From Carboxylicivirga caseinilyticus (GTDB lineage: Bacteria > Bacteroidota > Bacteroidia > Bacteroidales > Marinilabiliaceae): a DNA stretch of 64,000 nt. The notes below the pieces were generated by a model, which was given only the letters and a program-made list of their open reading frames with translations, was not told the origin of the DNA and ran no database searches. Positions 20,089 through 29,472 of the stretch are shown in pieces. Position 1 is the stretch's first letter. Each line of letters opens with the position of its first letter. Both the position numbers and the translations under genes were made by a program. The DNA lies in assembly GCA_025499705.1 (NCBI GenBank), contig JAFMVE010000019.1, forward strand, positions 1-64,000. Reading direction: 5' to 3'.

Positions 20089-22204
20089 AATTGTCAAGTA
20101 TTTTCTTTTTGCCACAGTAACCTGGGGGCTCGTTGGAATGCTCGCAGGAGTTTTAGCTGCACTTCAGCTGGCAATGCCTTTTTTCAATTTTGAATTGGAG
20201 TTTACAACATTTGGTAGGGTACGTCCAATACATACCAATGCTGCAATTTTTGCTTTTGTGGGTAATGGTATTTTTACCGGAGCCTATTATTCTTTACAAC
20301 GATTACTTAAAACCCGAATGTTTAGTGATGCATTAAGTTGGTTTCACTTTTGGGGATGGCAGGCAATCATTGTATCTGCAGCCTTAACCTTAGCATTGGG
20401 TTTTACAACCGGTAAGGAATATGCTGAGCTTGAATGGCCCATAGATATAATGATTGCGGTTGTATGGCTGGCCTTTGGCTGGAATATGTTTGGTACCATT
20501 GTAAAGCGAAGAGTAAAGCACTTATATGTAGCAATCTGGTTTTATATTGCAACTTTTGTAACAGTTACGTTGCTTCATGTTGTTAACTCAGTTGAATTAC
20601 CTGTTTCATTCCTGAAAAGTTATTCATGGTATGCAGGAGTTCAGGACGCATTGGTTCAATGGTGGTATGGACATAATGCAGTTGCATTTTTCCTTACAAC
20701 ACCTTATTTGGGGCTGATGTACTATTTTGTGCCAAAGGCATCTAATCGTCCTGTTTATTCATACAGATTATCTATTGTGCATTTCTGGTCGTTCTTGTTT
20801 GTATACATTTGGGCCGGACCGCATCATTTATTATATACCGCTTTGCCAGACTGGGCTCAGTCGTTGGGAACTGTTTTCTCAATTATGCTGATTGCTCCAT
20901 CCTGGGGTGGTATGCTAAATGGATTACTTACTCTTAGGGGAGCATGGGATAAGGTGCGCGAAAGTGCTACCTTAAAGTTTTTAGTTGTTGCCGTAACGGC
21001 GTATGGAATGGCAACTTTCGAAGGTCCGATGTTATCCTTGAAGAATGTTAATGCCATCAGTCACTATACTGACTGGACACCGGCACACGTGCATGTAGGA
21101 ACACTCGGTTGGAACGGGTTTTTGACATTTGGTATTTTATATTGGTTGGTTCCTCAGATATTCCGAACAAAACTATATTCACAAAAGCTTGCCAATGCTC
21201 ACTTCTGGATTGGTACTTTAGGAATACTATTCTGGGTAATTCCAATGTATTGGGCCGGATTAACCCAAAGTTTGATGTGGAAAGAGTTTACAGCAGATGG
21301 ATTATTGGCATATCCAAATTTCCTTGAAACAGTAACACAAATTCGTCCAATGTACTACATGAGAGCATTTGGTGGATTTATTTACCTGATGGGAGCTGTG
21401 TTGATGACCTATAATTTAATTAAAACAGCACGTTTGGGTAAATCAGTTGCCAACGAAGAAGCCACGGCCATTGATGAAACTTATACCCCTAAAAAGCCGG
21501 GTGAGAAATTCCATGGATGGCTGGAGCGTAAACCGGTTCAGTTTATGGTGCTTTCCCTGGTAGTTGTTTTGATAGGTACATTCGTTGAGTTAATACCAAC
21601 ATTCCTGATAAAATCAAATGTTCCGACTATCTCGAGTGTTAAACCATATACACCTTTGGAATTGCAGGGACGGGATATATACGTACGTGAAGGTTGTTAT
21701 AATTGTCATTCGCAAATGGTAAGACCTTTCCGTTCAGAAACAGAACGTTACGGCGAATATTCAAAAGCTGGAGAATTTGTTTATGATCATCCATTCCAGT
21801 GGGGATCGAAACGTACAGGTCCTGATTTGGCCAGGGAAGGTGTTATGACAGGTAAAATATACAAACCAGATGCATGGCACTTTAATCACATGTTGGATCC
21901 TCAGGTGCTGAACGAAAATTCTATCATGCCAAAATATCCATGGTTAATCGAAGATGATGCCGACATTGCAAGTATCCCTGCAAAGATCAGAGCAATGCAA
22001 ACATTGGGAGTACCATATGAAGAAGGATATGATGAAAAGGCTGTTGATGACTATATGGCACAGGCTGATAAGATTACAGAAGGTTTAAAAGCTGCAGGAA
22101 TTGAAACTAGCAGTGAGAAAGAGATAATTGCACTTATCGCTTATTTGCAAAGACTTGGTACAGATATTTATAAAGTAGTACCAGAAGATGAAACAGCAGA
22201 TTAA
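20057..22204 (+). CDS. ccoNO: cbb3-type cytochrome c oxidase, fused subunits I and II (CcoNO)
   Basis: Catalytic core of the high-affinity oxygen reductase in the inner membrane. Residues 1-480 are the twelve-helix CcoN part, with heme and CuB histidines such as GHNAVAF, GPHHLLYT and PAHVHVGTLGW. After a short charged linker, a single helix leads to the CcoO cytochrome c domain with heme motif CYNCH and QMVRPF, and distal Met in IMPKYPWL. Fusion of N and O is usual in Bacteroidota. I placed the start at the ATG at 20057 (MKQETFYYDNK); the frame extends upstream to 19973, but that part overlaps ccoS and has no family similarity. Confidence 0.92.
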   Translation: MKQETFYYDNKIVKYFLFATVTWGLVGMLAGVLAALQLAMPFFNFELEFTTFGRVRPIHTNAAIFAFVGNGIFTGAYYSLQRLLKTRMFSDALSWFHFWGWQAIIVSAALTLALGFTTGKEYAELEWPIDIMIAVVWLAFGWNMFGTIVKRRVKHLYVAIWFYIATFVTVTLLHVVNSVELPVSFLKSYSWYAGVQDALVQWWYGHNAVAFFLTTPYLGLMYYFVPKASNRPVYSYRLSIVHFWSFLFVYIWAGPHHLLYTALPDWAQSLGTVFSIMLIAPSWGGMLNGLLTLRGAWDKVRESATLKFLVVAVTAYGMATFEGPMLSLKNVNAISHYTDWTPAHVHVGTLGWNGFLTFGILYWLVPQIFRTKLYSQKLANAHFWIGTLGILFWVIPMYWAGLTQSLMWKEFTADGLLAYPNFLETVTQIRPMYYMRAFGGFIYLMGAVLMTYNLIKTARLGKSVANEEATAIDETYTPKKPGEKFHGWLERKPVQFMVLSLVVVLIGTFVELIPTFLIKSNVPTISSVKPYTPLELQGRDIYVREGCYNCHSQMVRPFRSETERYGEYSKAGEFVYDHPFQWGSKRTGPDLAREGVMTGKIYKPDAWHFNHMLDPQVLNENSIMPKYPWLIEDDADIASIPAKIRAMQTLGVPYEEGYDEKAVDDYMAQADKITEGLKAAGIETSSEKEIIALIAYLQRLGTDIYKVVPEDETAD

Positions 22205-22215
22205 TTGGTAGGATT

Positions 22216-22410
22216 ATGAAATTAGTAAGACATTATCTGGAAAATATTGCTGGTATTGAGATATACCCTATTATATCGTTTATTCTTTTTTTTACCCTGT
22301 TTTTATTTATCACATGGTATGTAATAAAAATGGATAAAGGTATGATTGAGGAGGTTTCAAACTATGCCACAGATAAAGCTGACGAATTACCGGAAGAGAA
22401 TCAGAATTAA
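22216..22410 (+). CDS. ccoQ: cbb3-type oxidase subunit CcoQ
   Basis: A 64-residue single-pass membrane protein, helix about 17-36 (ISFILFFTLFLFITWYVIKM), with an acidic C-terminal tail. It sits 11 nt after ccoNO and 53 nt before ccoP, the normal CcoQ place, and stabilises the oxidase complex in other bacteria. Confidence 0.75.
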   Translation: MKLVRHYLENIAGIEIYPIISFILFFTLFLFITWYVIKMDKGMIEEVSNYATDKADELPEENQN

Positions 22411-22463
22411 CTAAATCTATAAAAGACAACTTTAAAGAGTAATGTCTTTAAATATTTTCGTCT

Positions 22464-23114
22464 ATGGAAGAGAATTTGAAAGACCAAAAAATGCCCGAGG
22501 TTGATCCGTTAACCAATGATAAATTCGTACCTGAACACGAGTTTGATGGTATTAGAGAATTGGCTAACAATCCTCCGTGGTGGCTGACATTTATATTTAT
22601 TTTCAGCATTTTGTTCGCCTATGTTTATTTGGCTAAATACCATTTTTTTAGTGATGGTAAAGTGGGTCTGAATGAATACGAGGCTGAATTGTATGCTGTT
22701 CAAATGCAGGAAGAAGCCGCTGCAGGTGTTGAAGCCGTTGCGGCAGAAGGAGGCGGTGGAATTTCCATTGAAACAGTTAAGGTTGACTATAGTGTTCCTT
22801 TGACTGCCCAAACAGACATTGATAAAGGCGCTAAAGTTTTTGCCACTAATTGTGCTGTTTGTCATTTAGCAGAAGGACAAGGATTGGTTGGACCGAATTT
22901 AACGGATGAATACTGGATTCATGGAGGTAGTTTTGAAAATATAATGACAGTGATTAATAATGGTGTAATTGAAAAAGGAATGATTGCCTGGAAAGGACAA
23001 ATTTCAGATGCTCAAATACATCAGGTTGCCAGTTTTATTACAACTCTGCAAGGAACCAATCCTCCAAATCCTAAAGCACCTCAAGGTGAAAAGTATGTAC
23101 CGGCAGCAGAATAG
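22464..23114 (+). CDS. ccoP: cbb3-type oxidase cytochrome c subunit CcoP (monoheme)
   Basis: Electron-entry subunit of the oxidase. Of 216 residues, the N-terminal part carries the CcoP signature EHEFDGIRELANNPPWWL, then a membrane helix (about 38-56), an Ala/Glu/Gly-rich linker and one cytochrome c domain with CAVCH (about residue 131) and a distal Met in GMIAWKGQ. Proteobacterial CcoP has two hemes and about 300 residues, so this is the shorter monoheme form seen in Bacteroidota. A strong terminator follows, so the assembly genes downstream may have their own promoter. Confidence 0.9.
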   Translation: MEENLKDQKMPEVDPLTNDKFVPEHEFDGIRELANNPPWWLTFIFIFSILFAYVYLAKYHFFSDGKVGLNEYEAELYAVQMQEEAAAGVEAVAAEGGGGISIETVKVDYSVPLTAQTDIDKGAKVFATNCAVCHLAEGQGLVGPNLTDEYWIHGGSFENIMTVINNGVIEKGMIAWKGQISDAQIHQVASFITTLQGTNPPNPKAPQGEKYVPAAE

Positions 23115-23139
23115 TTGAAAATACATTTCTCAAATAGTA

Positions 23140-23169
23140 ACGGGTAATGTATTTGCATTGCCCGTTTTT
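23140..23169 (+). terminator. Intrinsic terminator after ccoP
   Basis: ACGGGTAATG (23140-23149) pairs with CATTGCCCGT (23156-23165) with one G-U pair, 6-nt loop, then T5 (23165-23169). Confidence 0.8.
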
Positions 23170-23226
23170 GTTTCCAAACAGAATTACTATTTTTAAAGAT
23201 GCTCAAACTGAACTAAATCCATATTC

Positions 23227-24624
23227 ATGACAAATGATAATAACCCGACATTTCGTGATCGAATTGTCACAATGAATGAGGAAGGCAAACGTAACTGGAT
23301 ATTCGCTAACCAACCCAAAGGTAAGTATTATAATGCCCGAACGATTGTTGGAATCATATTACTGACCTTTTTATTTGCAGCTCCATATATTAAAATAGAT
23401 GGTGAGCCATTACTGTTGTTTGATATTATACATCGGAAGTTTGTTTTATTTGGAGTTGTTTTCTGGCCTCAGGATTTTCATTTATTTGTTATTGGCTTAA
23501 TTTCTATAATCATTTCAATAGTAACATTTACTGTTGTTTATGGTAGAGTTTGGTGTGGTTGGGCTTGTCCTCAAACAATATTTATGGAACTTATTTTCCG
23601 TAGAATTGAATATTGGATTGAGGGGAGTGGAGATCAGCAACGGATTAGAAACAACGGAGAAGATACCTTTGATAAGTTCTGGCGTAATAGTCTGAAACAT
23701 GCCATATTTATATTGATTTCTCTGGTTATAACACACACCATGTTATCATATTTTGTGGGTGTTGAAACGGTTCAGAAATACATAGAAGGTTCTCCTACAG
23801 AAAATTTTAGTGTGTTTGTTGCACTTATGATTTTTACTGCGGCATTTTATTTTGTTTTTGCATTTTTTCGTGAACAGGTTTGTTCTTTGGTTTGTCCGTA
23901 TGGGCGATTACAAGGTGCTTTGGTGGATAATAACACATTGACTGTAATTTACGACTACAAAAGAGGTGAGAACAGAGGCCCGATGCGTAAAGATGAGGAT
24001 CGTAAAGCTGTTGGTAAAGGAGATTGTGTTAATTGTCATAAATGTACAACTGTTTGTCCGACCGGAATTGACATTAGAGATGGTATTCAACTTGAATGCA
24101 TCAATTGTACAGCATGTATTGATGCTTGTGATAGTGTGATGGAACGTTATAAATTACCAAAGGGATTGATCCGGATCACTTCAAAAAACAATATAGAAAA
24201 TGGACAAAAGTTTCGTTGGACTCCAAGGGTTATTGCATATACCACCTTGTTGGTTGCATTAATCGGAGTTTTAGTTGTACTGTTTAATCTACGATCAGAT
24301 TTTGAAACAACCATTTTGAGGGTGCAAGGATCATTATATCAAACCCTGGATGATGGACGTATTAGCAACATTTATAATTATAAGATTGTTAATAAAACCA
24401 CTAAAGAAGCTGACCTGTCAATCAAATTACTTTCTCCTGAAGGAGAAGTGCAATTGGCGGGACATATGATGAAAATAAAAGAACAGGAAAAGCTTCAGGG
24501 GGCCTTTTTACTGAAATTATCAAGAGAACAATTGAACGGTGCCAGTACGAAAATTATGATTGGGATATATGATGGTGATGAATTGATTGATACAATTGAA
24601 TCAACTTTTGTAGGGCCTAACTAA
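23227..24624 (+). CDS. ccoG: cbb3 oxidase accessory protein CcoG (FixG/RdxA)
   Basis: A membrane-bound Fe-S protein of 465 residues that acts in cupric reduction during cbb3 assembly. It has five hydrophobic segments, the NapH-like motifs CGWACPQ and CSLVCPYGRLQG, and two [4Fe-4S] ferredoxin motifs (CVNCHKCTTVCP and CINCTACIDACD). The C-terminal 130 residues form an immunoglobulin-like periplasmic domain after the last helix. It is followed by ccoH at 20 nt. Confidence 0.9.
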   Translation: MTNDNNPTFRDRIVTMNEEGKRNWIFANQPKGKYYNARTIVGIILLTFLFAAPYIKIDGEPLLLFDIIHRKFVLFGVVFWPQDFHLFVIGLISIIISIVTFTVVYGRVWCGWACPQTIFMELIFRRIEYWIEGSGDQQRIRNNGEDTFDKFWRNSLKHAIFILISLVITHTMLSYFVGVETVQKYIEGSPTENFSVFVALMIFTAAFYFVFAFFREQVCSLVCPYGRLQGALVDNNTLTVIYDYKRGENRGPMRKDEDRKAVGKGDCVNCHKCTTVCPTGIDIRDGIQLECINCTACIDACDSVMERYKLPKGLIRITSKNNIENGQKFRWTPRVIAYTTLLVALIGVLVVLFNLRSDFETTILRVQGSLYQTLDDGRISNIYNYKIVNKTTKEADLSIKLLSPEGEVQLAGHMMKIKEQEKLQGAFLLKLSREQLNGASTKIMIGIYDGDELIDTIESTFVGPN

Positions 24625-24644
24625 TCATTAATAATAATATTAAT

Positions 24645-25088
24645 ATGAAATTTAATTGGGGACACGGTTTAGTGGTTGTTATTCTGTTAGGTATTACCGG
24701 ATTTTTATCCTTGGTTTATATCACAACCAGAGAACGCATTGATATGGTAACCGATGAGTACTATCCAAAGGAATTGAAATATCAGAACCAGATTGAAAAA
24801 CTGAAAAATTACAATGCATTGTCTGATAAAGTCAATATTAAAGTAAATGGAAATTTAGCAGTAGTATTTCCTAAGATCACAGATAAACCTGATGAAATAA
24901 CCGGTAGTATTCATATTTATCGTCCATCCGATAAACGATTAGACATAGAAAAGGAAATACAATTGGATACTGCTTTTATCGCTAGTTTTGATAAAGAGAA
25001 TTTCAAATCCGGTAAATACGAGGTTATCATTGAATGGGGAGCCAATAATCAGGAATATCTTACAAAACTTCCGTTATTTATAGACTAA
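24645..25088 (+). CDS. ccoH: FixH/CcoH-like cbb3 assembly protein
   Basis: A 147-residue protein with one N-terminal membrane helix (about 5-26) and a periplasmic beta domain. The sequence YYPKELKYQNQIEKL after the helix is the FixH-family landmark. In other bacteria CcoH binds the oxidase core during assembly. Spacing of 20 nt to ccoG and 10 nt to the next gene indicates one operon. Confidence 0.8.
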   Translation: MKFNWGHGLVVVILLGITGFLSLVYITTRERIDMVTDEYYPKELKYQNQIEKLKNYNALSDKVNIKVNGNLAVVFPKITDKPDEITGSIHIYRPSDKRLDIEKEIQLDTAFIASFDKENFKSGKYEVIIEWGANNQEYLTKLPLFID

Positions 25089-25098
25089 ACTAACTATC

Positions 25099-25788
25099 AT
25101 GGGTATTTTAGAAGGATTTGTAATTGGTTTTTTTGGCAGTCTGCATTGCGTTGGAATGTGTGGTCCATTGGCATTGGCACTTCCTTTGCCTGTCAAATCA
25201 GTATGGCAAAAAGTAATTGGAGCCCTTTTGTATAATATTGGCAGAGCTATAACCTACAGTATCTTGGGTTTGATCTTTGGTTTTGTGGGAGTTGGTCTCA
25301 AGCATTCGGGAATTCAAAATATAGTTTCTATTGTTTGTGGTGTAATAATGATATTATCAGTTGTTCTTCCCGGAATAATAAAATTGCCCAAGGGAAGTAA
25401 TAAAATAACCAATTCGATTTATGGTACACTGAAGAAGAAAATAGGAGATTCCCTTAACCGCAGAAAAATAGGTAATTTGTTTATCATTGGTATTCTAAAT
25501 GGGTTTCTTCCTTGCGGACTGGTTTATGTTGCAATATCCAAAGCTGTTTTGTCGTTAACTCTTGCTGAAAGTGTATTATCCATGTTTTTCTTTGGATTAG
25601 GAACGCTTCCCATGATGTTCGCGGTTGCTTTTTTCTCCGATATTATAAAAAGCAGATACCTCTATCATCTTAAAAAGTTTATTCCCGTGTTCATAATCAT
25701 TTTAGGTATCATCTTTATTCTTAGGGGAATGAATCTGGGTATCCCTTTTATCAGTCCGGATATGAGTAAGCCAACTTGTTGTCATTAA
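25099..25788 (+). CDS. TauE/SafE-type membrane protein of the cbb3 cluster
   Basis: An integral membrane protein of 229 residues with six hydrophobic segments in two repeats. Each repeat starts with a Cys motif: GSLHCVGMCGPLALA at 14-28, and NGFLPCGLVYVA near 134-145, as in the DsbD/UreH-like transmembrane fold annotated as sulfite exporter TauE/SafE. The C-terminus ends in CCH, a possible metal-binding tail. This family often closes ccoGHIS clusters and is thought to help copper or thiol handling during oxidase assembly; the substrate is not shown. Confidence 0.75.
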   Translation: MGILEGFVIGFFGSLHCVGMCGPLALALPLPVKSVWQKVIGALLYNIGRAITYSILGLIFGFVGVGLKHSGIQNIVSIVCGVIMILSVVLPGIIKLPKGSNKITNSIYGTLKKKIGDSLNRRKIGNLFIIGILNGFLPCGLVYVAISKAVLSLTLAESVLSMFFFGLGTLPMMFAVAFFSDIIKSRYLYHLKKFIPVFIIILGIIFILRGMNLGIPFISPDMSKPTCCH

Positions 25789-25909
25789 TGATTGTTGCTA
25801 TTTTTTGAGCATCACAAGAAGAAATATATTTATATGAACGGTAAGGATATAAAATCTAACTGGTTAGAAAATAATTTAGTTTCAGATACTTTAGCATAAA
25901 AAAAACCAT
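25789..25909. other. Intergenic stretch before the cobalamin riboswitch
   Basis: AT-rich sequence with no reading frame of note. No terminator for the cbb3 assembly operon is recognisable here. It leads into the -7 box of the riboswitch transcript. Confidence 0.4.
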
Positions 25910-25917
25910 TACTTTTG
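25910..25917 (+). promoter_or_regulatory. -7 box for the riboswitch-btuB transcript
   Basis: TACTTTTG matches TAnnTTTG and ends 7 nt before the riboswitch begins, so the RNA would start right at the aptamer. No clear TTG at -33. Confidence 0.45.
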
Positions 25918-25924
25918 CGATCAG

Positions 25925-26155
25925 ATTGGTTCAAAGGGTGTATATCTGCACTCTGAGATAATAGGGAATGCCGTGAAAATCGGCAACAGTACCCGCTGCT
26001 GTAAGTTCCGATCCTGAAATAATCAGGATAGTATGCTACAACCAACATAGCCACTGTTACCTTAAAAGGTTCCGAATGGGGATAAGTTTCTATCAGACAA
26101 GAAACAAAAACGGGAAGGCGGTTTGTAGTCGGAATAAGTCAGAAGACCTGCCAAA
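25925..26155 (+). promoter_or_regulatory. Cobalamin (adenosylcobalamin) riboswitch
   Basis: The conserved core is directly visible: AATAGGGAAT and CCGTGAAAATCGGCAACAG at about 25960-25990, CCCGCTGCTGTAAG just after, AGCCACTG at about 26049, GGGAAGGCGG at about 26112, and the B12 box AAGTCAGAAGACCTGCC at 26136-26152. It lies in the leader of a BtuB-type receptor gene, 93 nt before its start codon. Cobalamin binding is expected to shut off expression. No intrinsic terminator follows, so control is probably at translation. Confidence 0.93.
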
Positions 26156-26247
26156 TAACTTAATTTAAGCTTCGGGAGCTAGGCAATCACACAAGATAGG
26201 TTTACCTTTTCTTTTATGATACCGGCTTTTTGATAAAGTATTGGTGA

Positions 26248-28188
26248 ATGTTTAAAACTATTGTAGTTGGTTTATTGGTGTTTTTGGCCATAATGGATAC
26301 AAAAGCTGAAGGTGAGGTTAAAGATTCATTGCCAGGTTATTTACAACACTATGATATAGAGTCGGTAGATGTTGTTGTTACTAAACTTAAACAATATCAG
26401 GTTGGTTCGAAGAAGGAAACTTTTACTCCGCTACAAAAAAGCTCCGTAGAACAGGGAAGTCTTACTGAATTAATCTCAAGATATCAACCTATTTACATTA
26501 AAACTGACGCGGGAGGATTAGCCTCTTTTCGGTTCAGGGGCACATCAGACAATCATACATCAGTGCGTGTTCGCGGCATTGAATTGAATTCTCAGACTTT
26601 AGGTAGTTACAATGCAAATAATGCTCCTGTTTTTCTATTTGATCAGGTACAAATTAGTTTTGGTAGTTCTTCTGCAACCTTGGGTTCAGGCTCTATTGGG
26701 GGAAATGTAAGGCTTGAACTTCAGAATAAATTTAAAAACGGAGTGAATGGTGAAGGAAAAGTTTCACTGGGTTCTTTTGGTGAATATATGGCAGGAGCAA
26801 AAGTTTTTGCAAGTAATGGCCGGTTAGAATCAGTTACACGTCTTGTATACTACGAAAAGGAAAATGATTTCCCATTTGAAAATACAGCCTATTATAATTT
26901 TGAAACAAGATCTTATGATCGCGATAAGCAGAAAAATGCCCGAATAGAAAATGCTAATCTAATACAGCAGTTGAATTATAAATGGGACGATAACAGAATG
27001 TTATCATCTGTAATTTGGTTGACAAAAAACCGACATGAGGCACAGCCAAATATGGCTGAAAATACAAATCCTAATACCAGATATATTGAAGATCAGAATA
27101 TAAGAACCTGGATTCAATATGATCAGAATTCTCATATTGGCAATTTTTATTTAGGAGGAGGTTATGTTTTTGATGATAATATTGACTACAGTAGTAAAGA
27201 ACAAAAAATTACTACCCAACGATGGATAACTGAAGGAGGTTTAAAAAAGGAAAAAGACTGGTTAAGCATGCAACTGGGTTTACGATATCTATTCATAAAA
27301 CCTGATGTGTATGCCTACGATGAAAGTATTTCAGAATACAGAACTTCTCTGTATGCATCTTTATTAGCAACTCCAATTGATTGGTTGAAATTGTCGTTGA
27401 ACCTTAGACAGCAATTTGTAAGTCGATTTAATGCTCCTTTTACACCTGCCTTGGGGTTGGAGATGAGACTAATCAATAAAAATAATCAAACGCTTAATTT
27501 ATTCGGTAATATACAAAGAGCATATCGTATACCAACGTTAAATGATCGATACTGGGGGCAGGATGGATATGAAGGAAACCGAAATATTAAACCTGAAGAT
27601 GCCTTGAGTGCAGAGTTGGGGCTGGGCTACTTATTTTCAGATAATGAAACATGGACTTTTCGTTTAAATACCAATGTATTTTATATGAATGTTCATGATT
27701 GGTTATTATGGACACAAGGAAGCAGTGGTTGGTATGCCGACAATGTTATGCGTGTGATTAGTAAAGGATTGGAAACTACTATAAGAGCCTATTGTGATTT
27801 AGGTAGACAACAAATTGAAATAGGTGGAGGGTTTACTTTTAATCCTGCAGTAAGAAAGGAATCTGATCTTATTACCGACATCATTGATCAACAGCTGGAA
27901 TATGTACCTAAATATATTGCAACAGGATATATTCAATATACTTTTTCAAGAGCAGGGATAATACTGGATGGTAATTATACAGGAAGAAGATATTACAATC
28001 AGGCAGGTAAATATTTATCAGCTTATCAGCTAATAAATTGCTCTGCTTTCTATCAATTTAACCTTGGAAATAACTTGTTAAGATTTGATGCTCAGGTGAA
28101 TAATCTATTGAGTGAGCAATATCAGAATCAATATCAATATGCCATGCCTGAGATCAATTATAGAGTAGCAATTAATTATAAATTTTAA
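26248..28188 (+). CDS. btuB: TonB-dependent outer-membrane cobalamin receptor (BtuB-like)
   Basis: Imports cobalamin across the outer membrane with TonB energy. The 646-residue protein has a signal peptide (1-20), a possible Ton box near SVDVVVTKL (about 40-48), a plug domain (about 60-170, with FRFRGTSDNHTSVRVRGIEL and GSGSIGGNVRL) and a beta barrel that ends in an aromatic residue (YKF). There is no N-terminal carboxypeptidase-like domain, as usual for the shorter BtuB types. The cobalamin riboswitch upstream and BtuG-like lipoprotein downstream make the substrate assignment strong. Confidence 0.88.
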   Translation: MFKTIVVGLLVFLAIMDTKAEGEVKDSLPGYLQHYDIESVDVVVTKLKQYQVGSKKETFTPLQKSSVEQGSLTELISRYQPIYIKTDAGGLASFRFRGTSDNHTSVRVRGIELNSQTLGSYNANNAPVFLFDQVQISFGSSSATLGSGSIGGNVRLELQNKFKNGVNGEGKVSLGSFGEYMAGAKVFASNGRLESVTRLVYYEKENDFPFENTAYYNFETRSYDRDKQKNARIENANLIQQLNYKWDDNRMLSSVIWLTKNRHEAQPNMAENTNPNTRYIEDQNIRTWIQYDQNSHIGNFYLGGGYVFDDNIDYSSKEQKITTQRWITEGGLKKEKDWLSMQLGLRYLFIKPDVYAYDESISEYRTSLYASLLATPIDWLKLSLNLRQQFVSRFNAPFTPALGLEMRLINKNNQTLNLFGNIQRAYRIPTLNDRYWGQDGYEGNRNIKPEDALSAELGLGYLFSDNETWTFRLNTNVFYMNVHDWLLWTQGSSGWYADNVMRVISKGLETTIRAYCDLGRQQIEIGGGFTFNPAVRKESDLITDIIDQQLEYVPKYIATGYIQYTFSRAGIILDGNYTGRRYYNQAGKYLSAYQLINCSAFYQFNLGNNLLRFDAQVNNLLSEQYQNQYQYAMPEINYRVAINYKF

Positions 28189-28202
28189 ATAATTCATTAA
28201 TC

Positions 28203-29291
28203 ATGAAGATGAAGAAGTACTTAGTTTTGTTTCTAGCATTGCCTTTTTTATTGGCATCTTGCGAGAAAGAAGAGAATGAAACACCAGAAGCAAAAATTAC
28301 CGGACATTATGTTTTAAATTATGGTAGCTATTCAAGTTCGGTTGGCTCTCTTTCATACATTGACCTTGAGAATTCAACAGTTCAAAATGAGATTTATAAA
28401 GCAGTAAATGGCGTTGATATGTCGGGTAAACCGCAATATGCATATGAGTACCAAGGTGATATTTACTTTATGGGAAATGCTGTTGATGAAATATATTTTG
28501 TTGAGGCATCTTCGTTGGAACAAACCAGTAATGGGGTGTCAACCGATATAATAAAACCACGCTTTTGTGTTGGAGAAGGCAACTATCTGTATATCTCATG
28601 CTGGGGTGGTGATGTTTGGGGCGATACTTCATTGGGATATATTGCAAAGTATAATGTTACAACCAATGAAGTTGAGAAAACAATTGATATGCCAGGTGGT
28701 CCTGAAGGATTAGTGATTGCAAATGGAACTTTGTTCTGTGCCTTAAACTATGATACTAAAATTGGTATGATTGATTTAGAAACAGAAGAAGTGAGCTTTA
28801 TTGAAGGAGTTCCAGGTGTTTCTTCTTATTTCTTAAAAGATGACGAAGGTAATCTTTTTGTTAGCATACCTGATACTTATAGTATAAGTGCGACAACAGC
28901 TGGTTTAGGATACATTAATACAACAACCAAAACTTTGGAAGCAACTTATGAATTATCTAGTATTACTTCTAATTATTCTTCTATAATGTCATTTAATAAG
29001 GACAAAAGCAAAATTTATGTTGTTGGAGGTAGTTATGATTCTTTCTATAATTATAGTGGTGGAATTTATGTTTTTGATACTGAATTAAAATCTTTTGAAT
29101 CAGAACCTTTGTTGACTGGAGTTAGTGGTATTAATGGTGTGTACTTTAATAAACAAACAGAGTTGGTCTATGTGATGGTTTCTCAAAGTACAACAGCAAA
29201 TGGACTACTATCATTTTACAATACTAATGGCGAATTACAGGAAGAATTTAGCACAGGAATTGCACCATCATGGATTCTTGATGTTGAATAA
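28203..29291 (+). CDS. Surface lipoprotein, DUF5074 beta-propeller (BtuG-like)
   Basis: A 362-residue lipoprotein (lipobox LLASC, Cys at 19-20) predicted to fold as a beta-propeller: repeated GDIYFMGN, NYLYISCWGG, GTLFCALNYD and GNLFVSIPD blades. DUF5074 proteins next to BtuB correspond to BtuG, which in Bacteroides binds cobalamin very tightly at the cell surface and hands it to the receptor. The gene begins 14 nt after btuB and shares its riboswitch transcript; a terminator follows. Confidence 0.78.
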   Translation: MKMKKYLVLFLALPFLLASCEKEENETPEAKITGHYVLNYGSYSSSVGSLSYIDLENSTVQNEIYKAVNGVDMSGKPQYAYEYQGDIYFMGNAVDEIYFVEASSLEQTSNGVSTDIIKPRFCVGEGNYLYISCWGGDVWGDTSLGYIAKYNVTTNEVEKTIDMPGGPEGLVIANGTLFCALNYDTKIGMIDLETEEVSFIEGVPGVSSYFLKDDEGNLFVSIPDTYSISATTAGLGYINTTTKTLEATYELSSITSNYSSIMSFNKDKSKIYVVGGSYDSFYNYSGGIYVFDTELKSFESEPLLTGVSGINGVYFNKQTELVYVMVSQSTTANGLLSFYNTNGELQEEFSTGIAPSWILDVE

Positions 29292-29332
29292 TATATGATT
29301 ACTACTTGTATAGTAGTTGATAAATCTTATAT

Positions 29333-29363
29333 AAAGGCTTGCGTTTGCAGGCCTTTGTTATTT
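29333..29363 (+). terminator. Intrinsic terminator of the btuB operon
   Basis: AAAGGCTTGC (29333-29342) pairs with GCAGGCCTTT (29347-29356) with one G-U pair, 4-nt loop, and a T-rich tail. Confidence 0.75.
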
Positions 29364-29423
29364 TATATTGTTTAGCAGATTCAGAAATTCAATGGATACA
29401 CCAGATAATTTAAAAAGGAAGAT

Positions 29424-29431
29424 TATATTTG
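29424..29431 (+). promoter_or_regulatory. -7 box for the second BtuG-like gene
   Basis: TATATTTG matches TAnnTTTG, 41 nt before the ATG at 29473. With the terminator upstream it indicates a separate transcript, outside the riboswitch unit. Confidence 0.4.
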
Positions 29432-29472
29432 AGGTCGTTTGGCAAATAGTATGCATAAGAAAAATATAATTG